Source: Acidithiobacillus sulfuriphilus (lineage in GTDB: Bacteria > Pseudomonadota > Gammaproteobacteria > Acidithiobacillales > Acidithiobacillaceae). Taken from it: DNA of 26,013 nt. Each line of letters opens with the position of its first letter. The stretch's first letter is position 1. Positions 1-8,739 of this stretch are shown here, in pieces. A model generated the notes under the pieces. That model saw only the letters and a program-made list of their open reading frames with translations. It had not been told where the DNA came from and made no database searches. The translations under genes were made by a program, and so were the position numbers. The DNA lies in NCBI RefSeq assembly GCF_003721225.1, contig NZ_RIZI01000161.1, positions 1-26,013 of the forward strand, written 5' to 3'.

Positions 1-29
1 TGTACTAATCGCCCGTGTGGCTTGACCAT
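1..29 (+). rRNA. rrl: 23S ribosomal RNA, 3' end (partial)
   Basis: The window opens inside the conserved 3' tail of 23S rRNA: a TACTAAT block, then a CCGTG-like block and GGCTTGACCAT. This matches the E. coli 23S end (TACTAATGAACCGTGAGGCTTAACC) closely. The exact 3' end is uncertain by a few bases. The rest of the gene lies to the left of the window. The 5S gene follows about 80 bases later, as in a normal 16S-23S-5S operon. Confidence 0.85.
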
Positions 30-111
30 ATATCACCTGAGCATCCCCCTTTCCCTTCACCAACACCAGACCTCCGGGAATAACCCCCCGGCGGTACACA
101 AGGTTTACCCT

Positions 112-231
112 TGTCTGGCGGCCATAGCGCAGTGGCACCACCCCTTCCCATCCCGAACAGGACCGTGAAACACTGCAGCGCCTATGATAGTCGAGGGCCT
201 CCCTCCGCGAAAGTCGGTCACCGCCAGACTC
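112..231 (+). rRNA. rrf: 5S ribosomal RNA
   Basis: The 120-nt segment has the standard 5S layout. The terminal helix pairs GTCTGGCGG (113-121) with CCGCCAGAC (221-229). The internal landmarks GGCCATAGCGCAGTGGCACCACCC, CCCATCCCGAAC and GTGAAAC are readable in order. It follows the 23S 3' end and is followed by a strong terminator, so it is the last gene of an rRNA operon. Ends are placed from the terminal helix and may be off by one or two bases. Confidence 0.95.
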
Positions 232-242
232 CTATTGAGTCC

Positions 243-280
243 ATCAACCCCGCCTAAGTACCTAGGCGGGGTTGATTTTT
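243..280 (+). terminator. rrn operon intrinsic terminator
   Basis: A perfect 14-bp inverted repeat (243-256 with 263-276) encloses a 6-nt loop (AGTACC) and runs into a T tract (276-280). It sits 12 bases after the 5S end, where an rRNA operon should stop. It is the strongest hairpin I see in the window. Confidence 0.92.
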
Positions 281-299
281 ATGGGCATTCTGTTATTCT
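272..299 (+). promoter_or_regulatory. Candidate sigma70 promoter for the rimP-nusA operon
   Basis: TTGATT (272-277) could be a -35 box. It is followed after 16 nt by TATTCT (294-299), preceded by TGT at 291-293, which gives an extended -10. The -35 lies inside the right arm of the rrn terminator, so terminator and promoter would share bases. Transcription would start near 306, at the foot of the next hairpin. The call rests on pattern match only; the alternative is read-through from the rRNA operon. Confidence 0.4.
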
Positions 300-303
300 T
301 AAT

Positions 304-330
304 AAAAGTGGGCCGAGTGCCCGCTTTTTT
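304..330 (+). terminator. Second terminator-like hairpin in the rimP leader
   Basis: A 10-bp stem with one G-T pair (304-313 with 319-328) has a 5-nt loop (CGAGT) and ends in six T residues (325-330). The form is that of an intrinsic terminator. It lies 26 bases before the rimP start. It could be a back-up terminator for rrn or an attenuator for rimP-nusA; the sequence does not decide between these. Confidence 0.6.
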
Positions 331-355
331 GTTTCTTCAGCGGGGCGTGACGAGA

Positions 356-802
356 GTGGAAGAGCGACTGTACAATGCCATTGCGCAGCAGGTGGCGGCA
401 TTGGCTTGCGAGTTGGTGGATGCGCGCATGACGCGCGCGGGCCGGGCTGTGGCGCTACAGGTCTTTGTGGATCGCGAAGGTGGCGTCAACATTGACGACT
501 GTGCGGCGGTGAGCCGCCACTTGAGCGCCTGGCTGGATGTGGAAAATCCCATCGCTGGACATTATCGCCTGGAAGTGTCGAGTCCCGGAGTGGATCGGCC
601 GCTAAAGAAGGCCGCAGACTTCCAGCGCTTTGTAGGAAAGCAGGCGCATATTGAGCTCCACACCGCCGCGCATGGGCGTAAGCATCTGCGCGGCGAGTTG
701 TTGGCAATGGATGGGGATCTGGTGGTCATACGCGAAGCGGATGGTGAGCGGCGCGTTGCGCTGGCGGATATCGCCAGGGCCAAATTGATTCCCCAATGGT
801 AA
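356..802 (+). CDS. rimP: Ribosome maturation factor RimP
   Basis: RimP assists assembly of the 30S subunit in the cytoplasm. The protein of about 148 residues has the family hallmarks: an N-terminal alpha/beta domain with LQVFVDREGGVNIDDC, then VSRHLSAWLDVENPI, then the block YRLEVSSPGVDRPL that leads into the SH3-like C-terminal domain. Length fits the family (about 150 aa). No ATG lies at the right place. I chose GTG at 356, because GGGG at 342-345 sits about 10 nt upstream; GTG at 347 would give three more residues and cannot be excluded. It is the first gene of the rimP-nusA-infB-rbfA-truB-rpsO-pnp series, the order known from many proteobacteria. nusA follows after 31 nt. Confidence 0.93.
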   Translation: MEERLYNAIAQQVAALACELVDARMTRAGRAVALQVFVDREGGVNIDDCAAVSRHLSAWLDVENPIAGHYRLEVSSPGVDRPLKKAADFQRFVGKQAHIELHTAAHGRKHLRGELLAMDGDLVVIREADGERRVALADIARAKLIPQW

Positions 803-833
803 AACGACGGATACAGCGGAGAGGAGTAGGTGC

Positions 834-2348
834 ATGAGTCGTGAGCTTCTTTACCTGGCGGATGCCGTCGCCCATGAGAAAGACATCGATAAAGAGGTCA
901 TTTTCCAAGCGCTGGAGGCGTCCCTGGTTTCAGCGTCGAAAAAGAAGTATGGCCAGGACTGGCATATCGCGGTAGCGATTGACCGTAAAACCGGTGAGTT
1001 CACTACGCGGCGATTGTGGCAGGTGGTGGCCGACGATGCCGAAGCCATCGACACCAACTTGGAAATGCCCCTCAGCGCAGCCCGCCGGATGGCGCCGGAC
1101 GTGGAAATCGGACAGACGGTGGAGGAGGTTCTGCCGCCGGTGGAGTTCGGCCGCATTGCCGCGCAGACGGCCAAACAGGTCATTGTGCAAAAGGTTCGCG
1201 ATGCCGAGCGCGACCGCATTGTTGCGGATTTTGCGTTGCGCAAGGGCGATATCATCAGCGGCCTGATCAAGCGGATGGAAAAGGGTAACGCCATTATTGA
1301 CCTCGGCCGTGCCGAAGCGGTTTTGCTGCGCGAGGAGATGATGCCGCGGGAGGCCGTTCGTCCGGGCGATCGCATCAAGGCGCATCTGAAGGATGTGCGC
1401 CGGGTACAACGTGGGCCTCAACTCTTTTTGTCCCGCATCACGCCGGAGTTGCTCATCAAGCTGTTCGCCTTGGAAGTCCCCGAAATCGGCAACGGCTTGA
1501 TCGAGATCATGGGCGCGGCAAGGGACCCGGGTTTGCGCGCGAAAATTGCCGTGCGCTCCCATGATCCGCGCATCGATCCGGTGGGGGCCTGTGTGGGCCT
1601 GCGCGGGAATCGGGTGCAGACGGTCATTAACGAATTGAAGGGTGAGCGTGTCGATATTGTGGTCTGGTCTGCAGAGCCGGCCAATTATGTCATCAACGCC
1701 CTGTCGCCGGCCGAGGTGTCCAGCATTGTGGTGGACGAAACCACCCACAGCATGGATGTGGTGGTGGAGCAGGATCAATTATCCCTTGCCATCGGGCGGG
1801 GCGGGCAGAACGTGCGGCTGGCCAGTCAACTGACGGGTTGGGCCATCAACATCCTGACCCAGGACGAGGCGGTGAGCAAGCGCGCCGAGGAAGAGGCGGG
1901 TTATCGTCAGCACTTTGTGGAAAACCTCGGGGTCGACGAGGAGTTGGCCAGTCTGCTGGTGGAAGAGGGCTTCACCTCCATCGAAGAGGTGGCCTATGTG
2001 CCGGCGGCGGAGATGATGGAGATTGAGGGACTGGATGAGGATCTGGTGGGGGAACTGCGGCGGCGGGCGCGTGACGTCCTGCTCAACAGGGCCATCGCCG
2101 AGGAAGAGCAGGTGGCGCTGAGCGAGCCAGGCCAGGATTTGCTGAACCTGAAGGATATGGATAAAGGGCTTGCGCATTTGCTGGCAAGTAAAGGTGTGGT
2201 AACGGCCGAAGACCTTGCGGAGTTGGCGGCGAGTGAATTGTGCGAAATCGCTGGTGTGGACGAGGAGCGGGCCAAAGCGCTCATTCTTGAAGCGCGGGCG
2301 CCCTGGTTTGCTGACACAGACTCTGGTGGCCATGCGCATAATGCGTGA
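834..2348 (+). CDS. nusA: Transcription termination/antitermination factor NusA
   Basis: NusA binds RNA polymerase and modulates pausing, termination and rRNA antitermination. The 504-residue protein is close to the E. coli length (495). In order it has the polymerase-binding N-terminal domain (about 1-130), an S1 domain (about 137-202) and two KH domains with VGLRGN at 254-259 and IGRGGQN at 320-326. Two C-terminal helix-hairpin-helix acidic repeats follow (about 365-420 and 435-495), the arrangement of gammaproteobacterial NusA. ATG 834 has a good ribosome site, GAGAGGAGTAGG, just upstream. It is followed by infB after 27 nt. In E. coli NusA feeds back on expression of its own operon; the hairpin at 304-330 would be the place to look for that here. 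Confidence 0.97.
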   Translation: MSRELLYLADAVAHEKDIDKEVIFQALEASLVSASKKKYGQDWHIAVAIDRKTGEFTTRRLWQVVADDAEAIDTNLEMPLSAARRMAPDVEIGQTVEEVLPPVEFGRIAAQTAKQVIVQKVRDAERDRIVADFALRKGDIISGLIKRMEKGNAIIDLGRAEAVLLREEMMPREAVRPGDRIKAHLKDVRRVQRGPQLFLSRITPELLIKLFALEVPEIGNGLIEIMGAARDPGLRAKIAVRSHDPRIDPVGACVGLRGNRVQTVINELKGERVDIVVWSAEPANYVINALSPAEVSSIVVDETTHSMDVVVEQDQLSLAIGRGGQNVRLASQLTGWAINILTQDEAVSKRAEEEAGYRQHFVENLGVDEELASLLVEEGFTSIEEVAYVPAAEMMEIEGLDEDLVGELRRRARDVLLNRAIAEEEQVALSEPGQDLLNLKDMDKGLAHLLASKGVVTAEDLAELAASELCEIAGVDEERAKALILEARAPWFADTDSGGHAHNA

Positions 2349-2375
2349 CGATCAAGGGCTGGGAGAGAAGAGATT

Positions 2376-4979
2376 ATGACGGTAACAGTCGCCAACTTTG
2401 CTGTGGAATTAGGTTTGACGGCGCCGCGCCTGTTGGAGCAATTGCGCGCGGCCGGGTTGGAAAAGCAGTCTCCCGATGATCCGGTTTCGGAGGAGGATAA
2501 GGTTCGCCTCTTGGGATTCCTGCGGCGGACGCACGGTGAGGAGGGGGGGGGCGAACTGCGCAGGATTACCCTGAACCGGACCAGCACCAGCGAGGTCAAG
2601 CAGGCGGTAGGCGCCGGTAAGTCACGGACTGTGCAGGTGGAAGTGCGGCGTAAGCGCACCTACGTCAAGCGCGAGGCCGCCGCCGAGAGCGCCATTGGGG
2701 AGGCTGTGGAAGCGGCGGAGCAGGCAGTGGAGGTGTCTGCAGCGGCCATTCCCGCCGTAGCGGAGATGGTAGAGGTCAAGAATGTGGCGCCGGCGCCAAG
2801 CCCGGAACCGGGTGAGATCACCGCGCCGGTAGCGGCTGTGATTGCTGAAGAACCGGTAGTCGCAGAGGCGATGCCGGTCGCGGCTATCCAGGTCGAAGTG
2901 GAAAAGGAGACCGTGCCGCAGCGGGAGTACCATCCCGCCCGGACTGCAACGGCGGCGGCCAGGAGCGGCCAGGAGCGGGGGCGGAGCGCCGCTCCGGCCG
3001 CATCTCCTGCGTCCGCAGCAAAACCCGCATCCCAGGGCAAGGCCAAAAAGCCGGTGACGCGAGCCGTAAGCGAGGAGGCGGGTAAGCGCGGAGGTGCCAA
3101 GCGCGGAGGCCGTCGTGAAGGGGGTGTCATGGACGCCGAGGCGATGGCCCGGCACCGCAAGGCCCCGGACCGGCGCAAGGGTAAGGCGGTGCCTGGTGTC
3201 ACCGACTGGGGGACGGCCCCGGTCATTCGGGAGGTGGCCGTGCCCGAAACCATTACCGTGGGCGAGTTGGCGGGGCGCATGGCGATCAAGGCCGGTGATG
3301 TGATCAAGGCCATGATGAAGATGGGGGTGATGGCCACCATCAATCAGGTCATTGATCAGGAGACGGCGGCCCTCGTCGTCGAAGAATTGGGGCACAAGGT
3401 CAAGATGGTGGGAATGACCAGCCCCGAGGCGCTGTTGGCCAATGAAGGGCCCATGGAGACGCCGGTCATGGGCCGTCGTCCGCCGGTGGTGACGGTCATG
3501 GGCCATGTGGACCATGGCAAGACGTCTCTGCTGGACCGGGTCCGCTCGACGCACGTGGCGAGCGCGGAGGCCGGCGGTATTACCCAGCATATTGGTGCCT
3601 ACCATGTGGAAACCCCCAAGGGTACGGTGACCTTTCTCGATACGCCGGGCCACGAGGCCTTCACCGCCATGCGGGCGCGGGGGGCGCAGGCTACGGATAT
3701 CGTGGTCCTGGTGGTGGCTGCCGATGATGGGGTCATGCCGCAAACCATTGAAGCCATTCACCATGCCAAGGCGGCGGGAGTACCCATCGTGGTGGCGGTG
3801 AACAAGATTGATAAGCCGTCCGTGGATCTGGAACGGATCCGTCAGGAACTGGCTGGACACAGCGTGGTGCCGGAAGAGTGGGGTGGTGACACCCAGTTTG
3901 TGAATGTTTCCGCCAAGACCGGTCTGCATATCGACGATTTGCTGGATGCCATTTTGCTGCAGGCGGAAATGCTGGATCTGGAGGTGCAGATGAACGGGCC
4001 GGCCAAGGGCGTGGTGATCGAATCCCGCCTGGATCGCGGCCGCGGTGCGGTGGCTACGGTCCTGGTCAAACAGGGGACCTTGCACGCGGGGGATATGCTC
4101 CTGGCAGGCGCCCAGTTTGGGCGGGTACGGGCCATGGTCAATGATTGTGGACAGCAGGTGCAGGAGGTGACGCCAGGAATGCCGGTGGAAGTCCTGGGTC
4201 TGTCGGATGTGCCCCAGGCCGGCGATGAGGCCGTGGTGGTTGGGGATGAGCGCAAGGCCCGTGAGGTGGCGCTCTTCCGGCAAGGCAAATTCCGCGATGT
4301 GCGGCTGGCCAATGTCCACAAATCCACCCTGGAGAATCTCTTTGAGGGTGCCGGCGAAGGGCAGGTCCAGCAACTGAATCTGGTGATCAAGGCGGACGTG
4401 CAGGGCTCTGCCGGGGCATTGGCGACGACCCTGGAACGTCTGTCCACCTCTGAAGTGCGGGTCAAGGTGATCCATGCGGGGGTTGGCGGCATTACCGAGT
4501 CGGATGTCAATCTGGCGGCGGCTTCGTCGGCGGTGATCATCGGTTTCAATGTGCGTGCGGAGGCGCCAGCGCGACGCCTCATCGAGCAAAGCGGCGTGGA
4601 TGTGCGCTACTACAGCGTGATTTACGAAGCGGTGGATGAGGTGAAAGCCGCCATGAGCGGGATGCTCGCCCCCGAGATCCGTGAGCGTCACCTCGGACGA
4701 GCGGAAGTGCGCGATATCTTTCGTGTGCCGAAAGTGGGTACGGTGGCCGGCTGCATGGTCACCGATGGCATCTTGCGGCGGAATGCCAAGGTGCGCCTCA
4801 TCCGCCAGGACGTGGTGATCTTCACCGGGGAAATGGACTCCCTGCGGCGCTTCAAGGAGGATGCGCGAGAGGTGCGCGAAGGCTTTGAGTGCGGTGTGGG
4901 CCTGCGTAATTATAATGACTTGAAGGTGGGAGATATCATCGAAGCGTTCGAAACCGTCGAAGTGGCGCGGACGGTCTAG
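2376..4979 (+). CDS. infB: Translation initiation factor IF-2
   Basis: IF2 is the GTPase that brings initiator tRNA to the 30S subunit and promotes subunit joining. The 867-residue protein has the IF2-N domain at residues 1-55 and a long Ala/Glu/Lys-rich variable linker (about 60-280). The G domain carries G1 GHVDHGKT at 376-383, G3 DTPGHE at 422-427 and G4 NKID at 476-479. The beta-barrel and C-terminal domains follow, ending in the [13 protein letters not shown] block typical of the initiator-tRNA binding end. ATG 2376 is preceded by GGGAGAGAAGAG. Two oddities lie in the linker. One is a run of nine G residues at 2543-2551. The other is a possible internal start (ATG 3129 behind GAAGGGGG), which would yield a shorter form of 616 residues. 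rbfA follows immediately. Confidence 0.98.
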   Translation: MTVTVANFAVELGLTAPRLLEQLRAAGLEKQSPDDPVSEEDKVRLLGFLRRTHGEEGGGELRRITLNRTSTSEVKQAVGAGKSRTVQVEVRRKRTYVKREAAAESAIGEAVEAAEQAVEVSAAAIPAVAEMVEVKNVAPAPSPEPGEITAPVAAVIAEEPVVAEAMPVAAIQVEVEKETVPQREYHPARTATAAARSGQERGRSAAPAASPASAAKPASQGKAKKPVTRAVSEEAGKRGGAKRGGRREGGVMDAEAMARHRKAPDRRKGKAVPGVTDWGTAPVIREVAVPETITVGELAGRMAIKAGDVIKAMMKMGVMATINQVIDQETAALVVEELGHKVKMVGMTSPEALLANEGPMETPVMGRRPPVVTVMGHVDHGKTSLLDRVRSTHVASAEAGGITQHIGAYHVETPKGTVTFLDTPGHEAFTAMRARGAQATDIVVLVVAADDGVMPQTIEAIHHAKAAGVPIVVAVNKIDKPSVDLERIRQELAGHSVVPEEWGGDTQFVNVSAKTGLHIDDLLDAILLQAEMLDLEVQMNGPAKGVVIESRLDRGRGAVATVLVKQGTLHAGDMLLAGAQFGRVRAMVNDCGQQVQEVTPGMPVEVLGLSDVPQAGDEAVVVGDERKAREVALFRQGKFRDVRLANVHKSTLENLFEGAGEGQVQQLNLVIKADVQGSAGALATTLERLSTSEVRVKVIHAGVGGITESDVNLAAASSAVIIGFNVRAEAPARRLIEQSGVDVRYYSVIYEAVDEVKAAMSGMLAPEIRERHLGRAEVRDIFRVPKVGTVAGCMVTDGILRRNAKVRLIRQDVVIFTGEMDSLRRFKEDAREVREGFECGVGLRNYNDLKVGDIIEAFETVEVARTV

Positions 4980-4987
4980 GAGGGGTG

Positions 4988-5374
4988 GTGCAGAACTCCC
5001 ATCGCGGCTACCCGCGCCGTGCGCGTGTTGCGCAATTGTTGCAGGAAGAAATTGCTGCGCTGTTGCCGGAAATGCATGCCCTGAGCTCGGTGCTCAGTCC
5101 CTTGCCGCCCACCATCAGCCTGGTGGAACTGGCTCCTGATATGCACTCGGCCACCGTCTATTTTTCTCTGATGACCGGCCCGGAGCGGGCGGATGCGGTG
5201 CGTGCCGCCCTGCAGGAGAGTGCCGGACAGTTGCGTCAGGCCCTGGGGAAACGTCTCGCCCTGCGGCGCATTCCGCCCTTGCACTTCGTTTATGATGCCC
5301 GCTTCGACCGGGGCGCCGGGATGGCGGCATTGCTGGCCGGCTTGCCCAGACCCCGCGATGAGGGGGAGGAATGA
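4988..5374 (+). CDS. rbfA: 30S ribosome-binding factor RbfA
   Basis: RbfA binds immature 30S subunits and supports 16S rRNA 5'-end maturation. The protein of about 128 residues shows the KH-like fold signature: RRARVAQLLQEEIAALL at the start, the central ATVYFSLM strand, LRQALGKRLALRRIPPLHFVYD, and a charged C-terminus. The start is a GTG. Two tandem GTG codons occur (4985 and 4988). The ribosome site AGGAGGGG overlaps the infB stop, so 4988 leaves more sensible, though still short, spacing. The stop overlaps the truB start (ATGA at 5371-5374), which suggests translational coupling. Confidence 0.93.
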   Translation: MQNSHRGYPRRARVAQLLQEEIAALLPEMHALSSVLSPLPPTISLVELAPDMHSATVYFSLMTGPERADAVRAALQESAGQLRQALGKRLALRRIPPLHFVYDARFDRGAGMAALLAGLPRPRDEGEE

Positions 5375-6255
5375 CCGCTTGTCGCAATGGCATACTTCTA
5401 TTGGACAAGCCTGCGGGTCTGACGTCCAATGCCGCCCTGCAGCGTGCCAAGCGCATCATGGGGAGCAAGAAGGCGGGGCACACCGGCAGCCTGGACCCCA
5501 TCGCTACGGGCCTGTTGGTGCTGCTCTTTGGTGAGGCCACGAAAGTCTCCGATTACATCCTCAACGCGGACAAAAGCTATCATGCCACCCTGCGCCTGGG
5601 GCAGACCACGACAACGGGCGATAGCGAAGGCGAGATCCTGACGGAATCTCCGGTGCGGGTGGAGCGGGAACAATTGTTGGCGGTGTTGCGGCAGTTTATG
5701 GGGGAAATTGCGCAGATTCCGCCCATGTATTCCGCCATCAAGCAGGGGGGGCGACCCCTCTACGAGTTGGCGCGCAAAGGGGTGGAAGTGGTTAGGGAGC
5801 CGCGCCGGGTGCGCATTGACCGCCTGGATTTGCTGGCATGGGAAGGCGATCGGCTGGAATTGGATATTGTCTGCTCCAAAGGGACCTATATTCGCAGTCT
5901 GGCCATGGATATCGGTGCGGCATTGGGTTGCGGGGCGCACGTGCAGGCCCTGCGCCGAGTGCATACGGGTCCTTTCGATGTGCGCGACGCCCTCACCCTG
6001 GAGGCCTTGGCCGCCAGCCGGGAGGCGGGAGAGTGCCCCTTGCAGCCCATGGATCTGGCCTTGTCCTACCTGCCGGCCGTGACCCTGACGGAAAACACGG
6101 CTTATTATTTGTTGCAAGGCCAGGGCGTGGTGGTTGCCCATGCGCCCGCTCCCGGGCAAATCCGTTTGTATGGTCCGGAGCACAAATTCCTGGGACTGGG
6201 TGAAGTCCTGGAAGACGGTAGGGTGGCGCCGCGGCGCCTGATGAGCGTAAACTAA
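5371..6255 (+). CDS. truB: tRNA pseudouridine(55) synthase TruB
   Basis: TruB converts U55 of the tRNA T loop to pseudouridine. The protein has 294 residues. It begins with [14 protein letters not shown], carries the catalytic motif [14 protein letters not shown] with the presumed nucleophile Asp42, and continues with [15 protein letters not shown] and the substrate-loop block [21 protein letters not shown]-terminal PUA-like part follows. It overlaps rbfA by four bases. A run of seven G residues lies at 5745-5751. After the stop there are 41 nt to rpsO, with TATACT at 6261-6266 as a very weak -10 candidate for an rpsO promoter. Confidence 0.97.
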   Translation: MTACRNGILLLDKPAGLTSNAALQRAKRIMGSKKAGHTGSLDPIATGLLVLLFGEATKVSDYILNADKSYHATLRLGQTTTTGDSEGEILTESPVRVEREQLLAVLRQFMGEIAQIPPMYSAIKQGGRPLYELARKGVEVVREPRRVRIDRLDLLAWEGDRLELDIVCSKGTYIRSLAMDIGAALGCGAHVQALRRVHTGPFDVRDALTLEALAASREAGECPLQPMDLALSYLPAVTLTENTAYYLLQGQGVVVAHAPAPGQIRLYGPEHKFLGLGEVLEDGRVAPRRLMSVN

Positions 6256-6296
6256 GCAAATATACTGGTTTAAGGCATGGAGAAGGAGAAAGCGTT

Positions 6297-6566
6297 ATGT
6301 CGTTGTCGCGGGAAGGTAAAGCGGAAGTGGTGCAGGGTTATGCCACGCATCAAGGAGATACCGGTTCTCCGGAGGTGCAGGTGGCGCTGCTGACGGCTCG
6401 TATCGAGGGTCTGTCGGGGCATTTCAAGGCCCATACCCATGATCATCATTCCCGCCAGGGTTTGCTGAGAATGGTGGGTCAGCGGCGCAAGTTGCTGGAT
6501 TACCTGAAAAAGCGCGATGTGAACCGTTATCGGTCGTTGATCGAGCGTCTGGGTTTGCGTAAGTAA
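6297..6566 (+). CDS. rpsO: Small ribosomal subunit protein uS15 (S15)
   Basis: S15 is a primary 16S rRNA-binding protein of the 30S platform. The 89-residue length is exactly the usual one. Family blocks are plain: the [16 protein letters not shown] helix, [22 protein letters not shown], and the C-terminal [19 protein letters not shown] 6297 has GAGAAGGAG upstream. It lies directly before pnp, the order known from E. coli, where the rpsO-pnp transcript is processed by RNase III. I did not find a clear RNase III stem in the 11-nt gap here. Confidence 0.98.
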   Translation: MSLSREGKAEVVQGYATHQGDTGSPEVQVALLTARIEGLSGHFKAHTHDHHSRQGLLRMVGQRRKLLDYLKKRDVNRYRSLIERLGLRK

Positions 6567-6577
6567 GGAGAGGGATT

Positions 6578-8656
6578 TTGGCCATTTTGCGGAAACAGGT
6601 TGATTTTGGTGGCAACCGCCTGACTCTGGAAACCGGGCGCATGGCGCGGCAGGCGGACGGGGCGGTTTTGGTCTCCATCGGGGAGACAGTAGTCCTGGTG
6701 ACGGCTGTCGGACGACGGGAGGTGAAGCCAGGTCAGGATTTCTTTCCGCTGACGGTCAACTATCAGGAAAAAACCTATGCCGCCGGCAAGATTCCCGGCG
6801 GTTTTTTCAAGCGCGAGGGGCGCCCGAGCGAGAAGGAGACGCTGACCTCCCGGCTCATCGACCGCCCCATCCGGCCACTCTTTCCCAAAGGCTTCATGAA
6901 TGAGGTGCAGGTCATTGCCACGGTGCTGTCAGTGGACCGGGATAATGATCCGGACATTGCCGCCATGGTGGGCGCGTCGGCCGCTCTGGCCCTCTCGGGC
7001 ATTCCTTTCAGCGGGCCCATTGGCGGGGCGCGGGTGGGCTTGGTGAACGGCCAGTTGATCCTCAACCCTTCCTATCAGCAGTTGGCCCAGTCGCAGATGG
7101 ATCTGGTTGTGGCGGGTACCCGGCATGCTGTGCTGATGGTGGAATCCGAGGCTAGCGAGCTGCCGGAAGAAACCATGCTGGAAGCGGTGATGTTCGGCCA
7201 TGCCCAGATCCAGCCGGTCATTCGGCTCATTGAAGAATTGGCGGCTGAGGCGGGCAAGCCTCGCTGGGCTTGGCAGGCGGCGCCGGTGGATGAAGCCTTG
7301 CAGGCGCAATTGACCGAACGCGCCGGCCCGGTCCTGCAGGAAGCCTATACCTTGCAGGAGAAGCAGGCGCGGAGCAAACGCTTGGAGGAAATCCGTGCGG
7401 CCATGGTGGCGGAGTTTGCCGAGGGCGATGCCCATCGGGCGGACACCATCACGAACCTCGTGAAAAAGGTGGAGACCGCCATTGTGCGTGGTCGGGTGTT
7501 GGACGGGGCGCCGCGCATGGATGGGCGTGATACCCATACGGTACGGCCCATTTCCATCGAGGCGGGGATTCTGCCGCGGACCCACGGTTCGGCCCTTTTT
7601 ACGCGCGGCGAGACGCAGGCGCTGGTGGTGGCTACCCTGGGCACCAAGGGGGATGAGCAGATCATCGACGCCCTGCAGGGGGAGACCCGCGACCGTTTTC
7701 TGCTCCATTATAATTTTCCGCCCTTTTCCACCGGCGAGACGGGCATGGTGGGATCTCCCAAGCGGCGGGAGATCGGCCATGGCCGTCTGGCCAAGCGCGC
7801 CATCGCGGCCGTTCTGCCGACGGCGGCGCAGTTTCCCTACAGCCTGCGGGTGGTGTCGGAGATCCTGGAGTCCAATGGTTCCTCCAGCATGGCCTCGGTA
7901 TGTGGGGCATCGCTGGCCCTGATGGATGCCGGGGTGCCGTTGAAGGCACCAGTGGCCGGCGTGGCCATGGGACTCATCAAGGATGGCGATCGCTTTGCGG
8001 TGCTGACGGACATCTTGGGCGATGAGGACCACCTGGGCGATATGGATTTCAAGGTGGCGGGTACGGAACAGGGCATCACCGCCCTGCAGATGGATATCAA
8101 GATCGATGGTATCACCCGGGAGATCATGGCCCAGGCTCTCAAGCAGGCCTTGGCCGGGCGCCTGCATATCCTGGGTCTGATGAAGGGGGTTTTGGCCGAG
8201 GCCCGTTCCGGTTTGTCGGATTATGCGCCGCGCATCATTACCCTGCATATCAATCCCGAACGGATCCGCGACGTCATCGGACCGGGTGGCAAGGTGATCC
8301 GCGCCCTCACCGAGGAAACCGGTACGAGCATTGATATTCAGGACGATGGTACGGTCACCATCGCGTCGGTGGATGGCGAAGCCGGCATGACGGCGCGCCG
8401 GCGTATCGAACTGCTCACCGCGGATGTGGAGGTGGGCATGATCTACGACGGGAAGGTGGCGAAGATCATGGACTTCGGTGCCTTTGTGACGATCCTCCCC
8501 GGGCGCGATGGCTTGCTGCATATCTCCCAGATCAGTAGCGAACGGGTCAATGACGTGCATGATCATCTCAAGGAAGGACAGGCCGTGCGCGTGAAGGTAC
8601 TGGAAGTGGATCGTCAGGGTAAGGTCAAGTTGAGCATGAAAGACGTTCCCCAATAA
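6578..8656 (+). CDS. pnp: Polyribonucleotide nucleotidyltransferase (PNPase)
   Basis: PNPase degrades RNA 3' to 5' by phosphorolysis and forms the core of the degradosome. The protein has 692 residues (E. coli 711). Two RNase PH-like domains are joined by an all-helical linker, and the second carries the diagnostic block [19 protein letters not shown] domain follows with GPGGK at about 568-572, then a C-terminal S1 domain (about 620-690) with [19 protein letters not shown]. Translation starts at a TTG (6578) behind a near-perfect ribosome site AAGGAGAGGG that touches the rpsO stop; no ATG fits the family N-terminus. A rare start codon behind a strong site may set PNPase output. It is the last gene of the operon, with a terminator-like hairpin 18 nt after its stop. 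Confidence 0.98.
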   Translation: MAILRKQVDFGGNRLTLETGRMARQADGAVLVSIGETVVLVTAVGRREVKPGQDFFPLTVNYQEKTYAAGKIPGGFFKREGRPSEKETLTSRLIDRPIRPLFPKGFMNEVQVIATVLSVDRDNDPDIAAMVGASAALALSGIPFSGPIGGARVGLVNGQLILNPSYQQLAQSQMDLVVAGTRHAVLMVESEASELPEETMLEAVMFGHAQIQPVIRLIEELAAEAGKPRWAWQAAPVDEALQAQLTERAGPVLQEAYTLQEKQARSKRLEEIRAAMVAEFAEGDAHRADTITNLVKKVETAIVRGRVLDGAPRMDGRDTHTVRPISIEAGILPRTHGSALFTRGETQALVVATLGTKGDEQIIDALQGETRDRFLLHYNFPPFSTGETGMVGSPKRREIGHGRLAKRAIAAVLPTAAQFPYSLRVVSEILESNGSSSMASVCGASLALMDAGVPLKAPVAGVAMGLIKDGDRFAVLTDILGDEDHLGDMDFKVAGTEQGITALQMDIKIDGITREIMAQALKQALAGRLHILGLMKGVLAEARSGLSDYAPRIITLHINPERIRDVIGPGGKVIRALTEETGTSIDIQDDGTVTIASVDGEAGMTARRRIELLTADVEVGMIYDGKVAKIMDFGAFVTILPGRDGLLHISQISSERVNDVHDHLKEGQAVRVKVLEVDRQGKVKLSMKDVPQ

Positions 8657-8674
8657 ATGGCCAGCACTTCCTCC

Positions 8675-8705
8675 GAAGGCGTCGCATTGCGGCGCCTTCA
8701 TTGTT
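8675..8705 (+). terminator. Intrinsic terminator after pnp
   Basis: An 11-bp stem with one G-T pair (8675-8685 with 8689-8699) has a 3-nt loop and is followed by ATTGTTTC. The stem is strong but the T tract is interrupted, so termination may be partial and the next gene could receive read-through. Confidence 0.6.
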
Positions 8706-8739
8706 TCAGGATGGGTATAAGGTGATGGGAGATGAACCA

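Noticed and set aside
184..495. Open frame starting inside the 5S gene
   Set aside because: It begins within 5S rRNA, crosses both terminator hairpins and overlaps rimP in another frame; no family resemblance.
2622..4691. 689-codon antisense open frame opposite infB
   Set aside because: Long antisense frames are expected opposite high-GC genes with strong third-position bias. The product is His/Arg-rich with no domain. The same holds for frames opposite pnp (6929-8740), M16 (8698-9702), phoH (18386-20017), mltD (22607-23977) and gltX (24511-25917).
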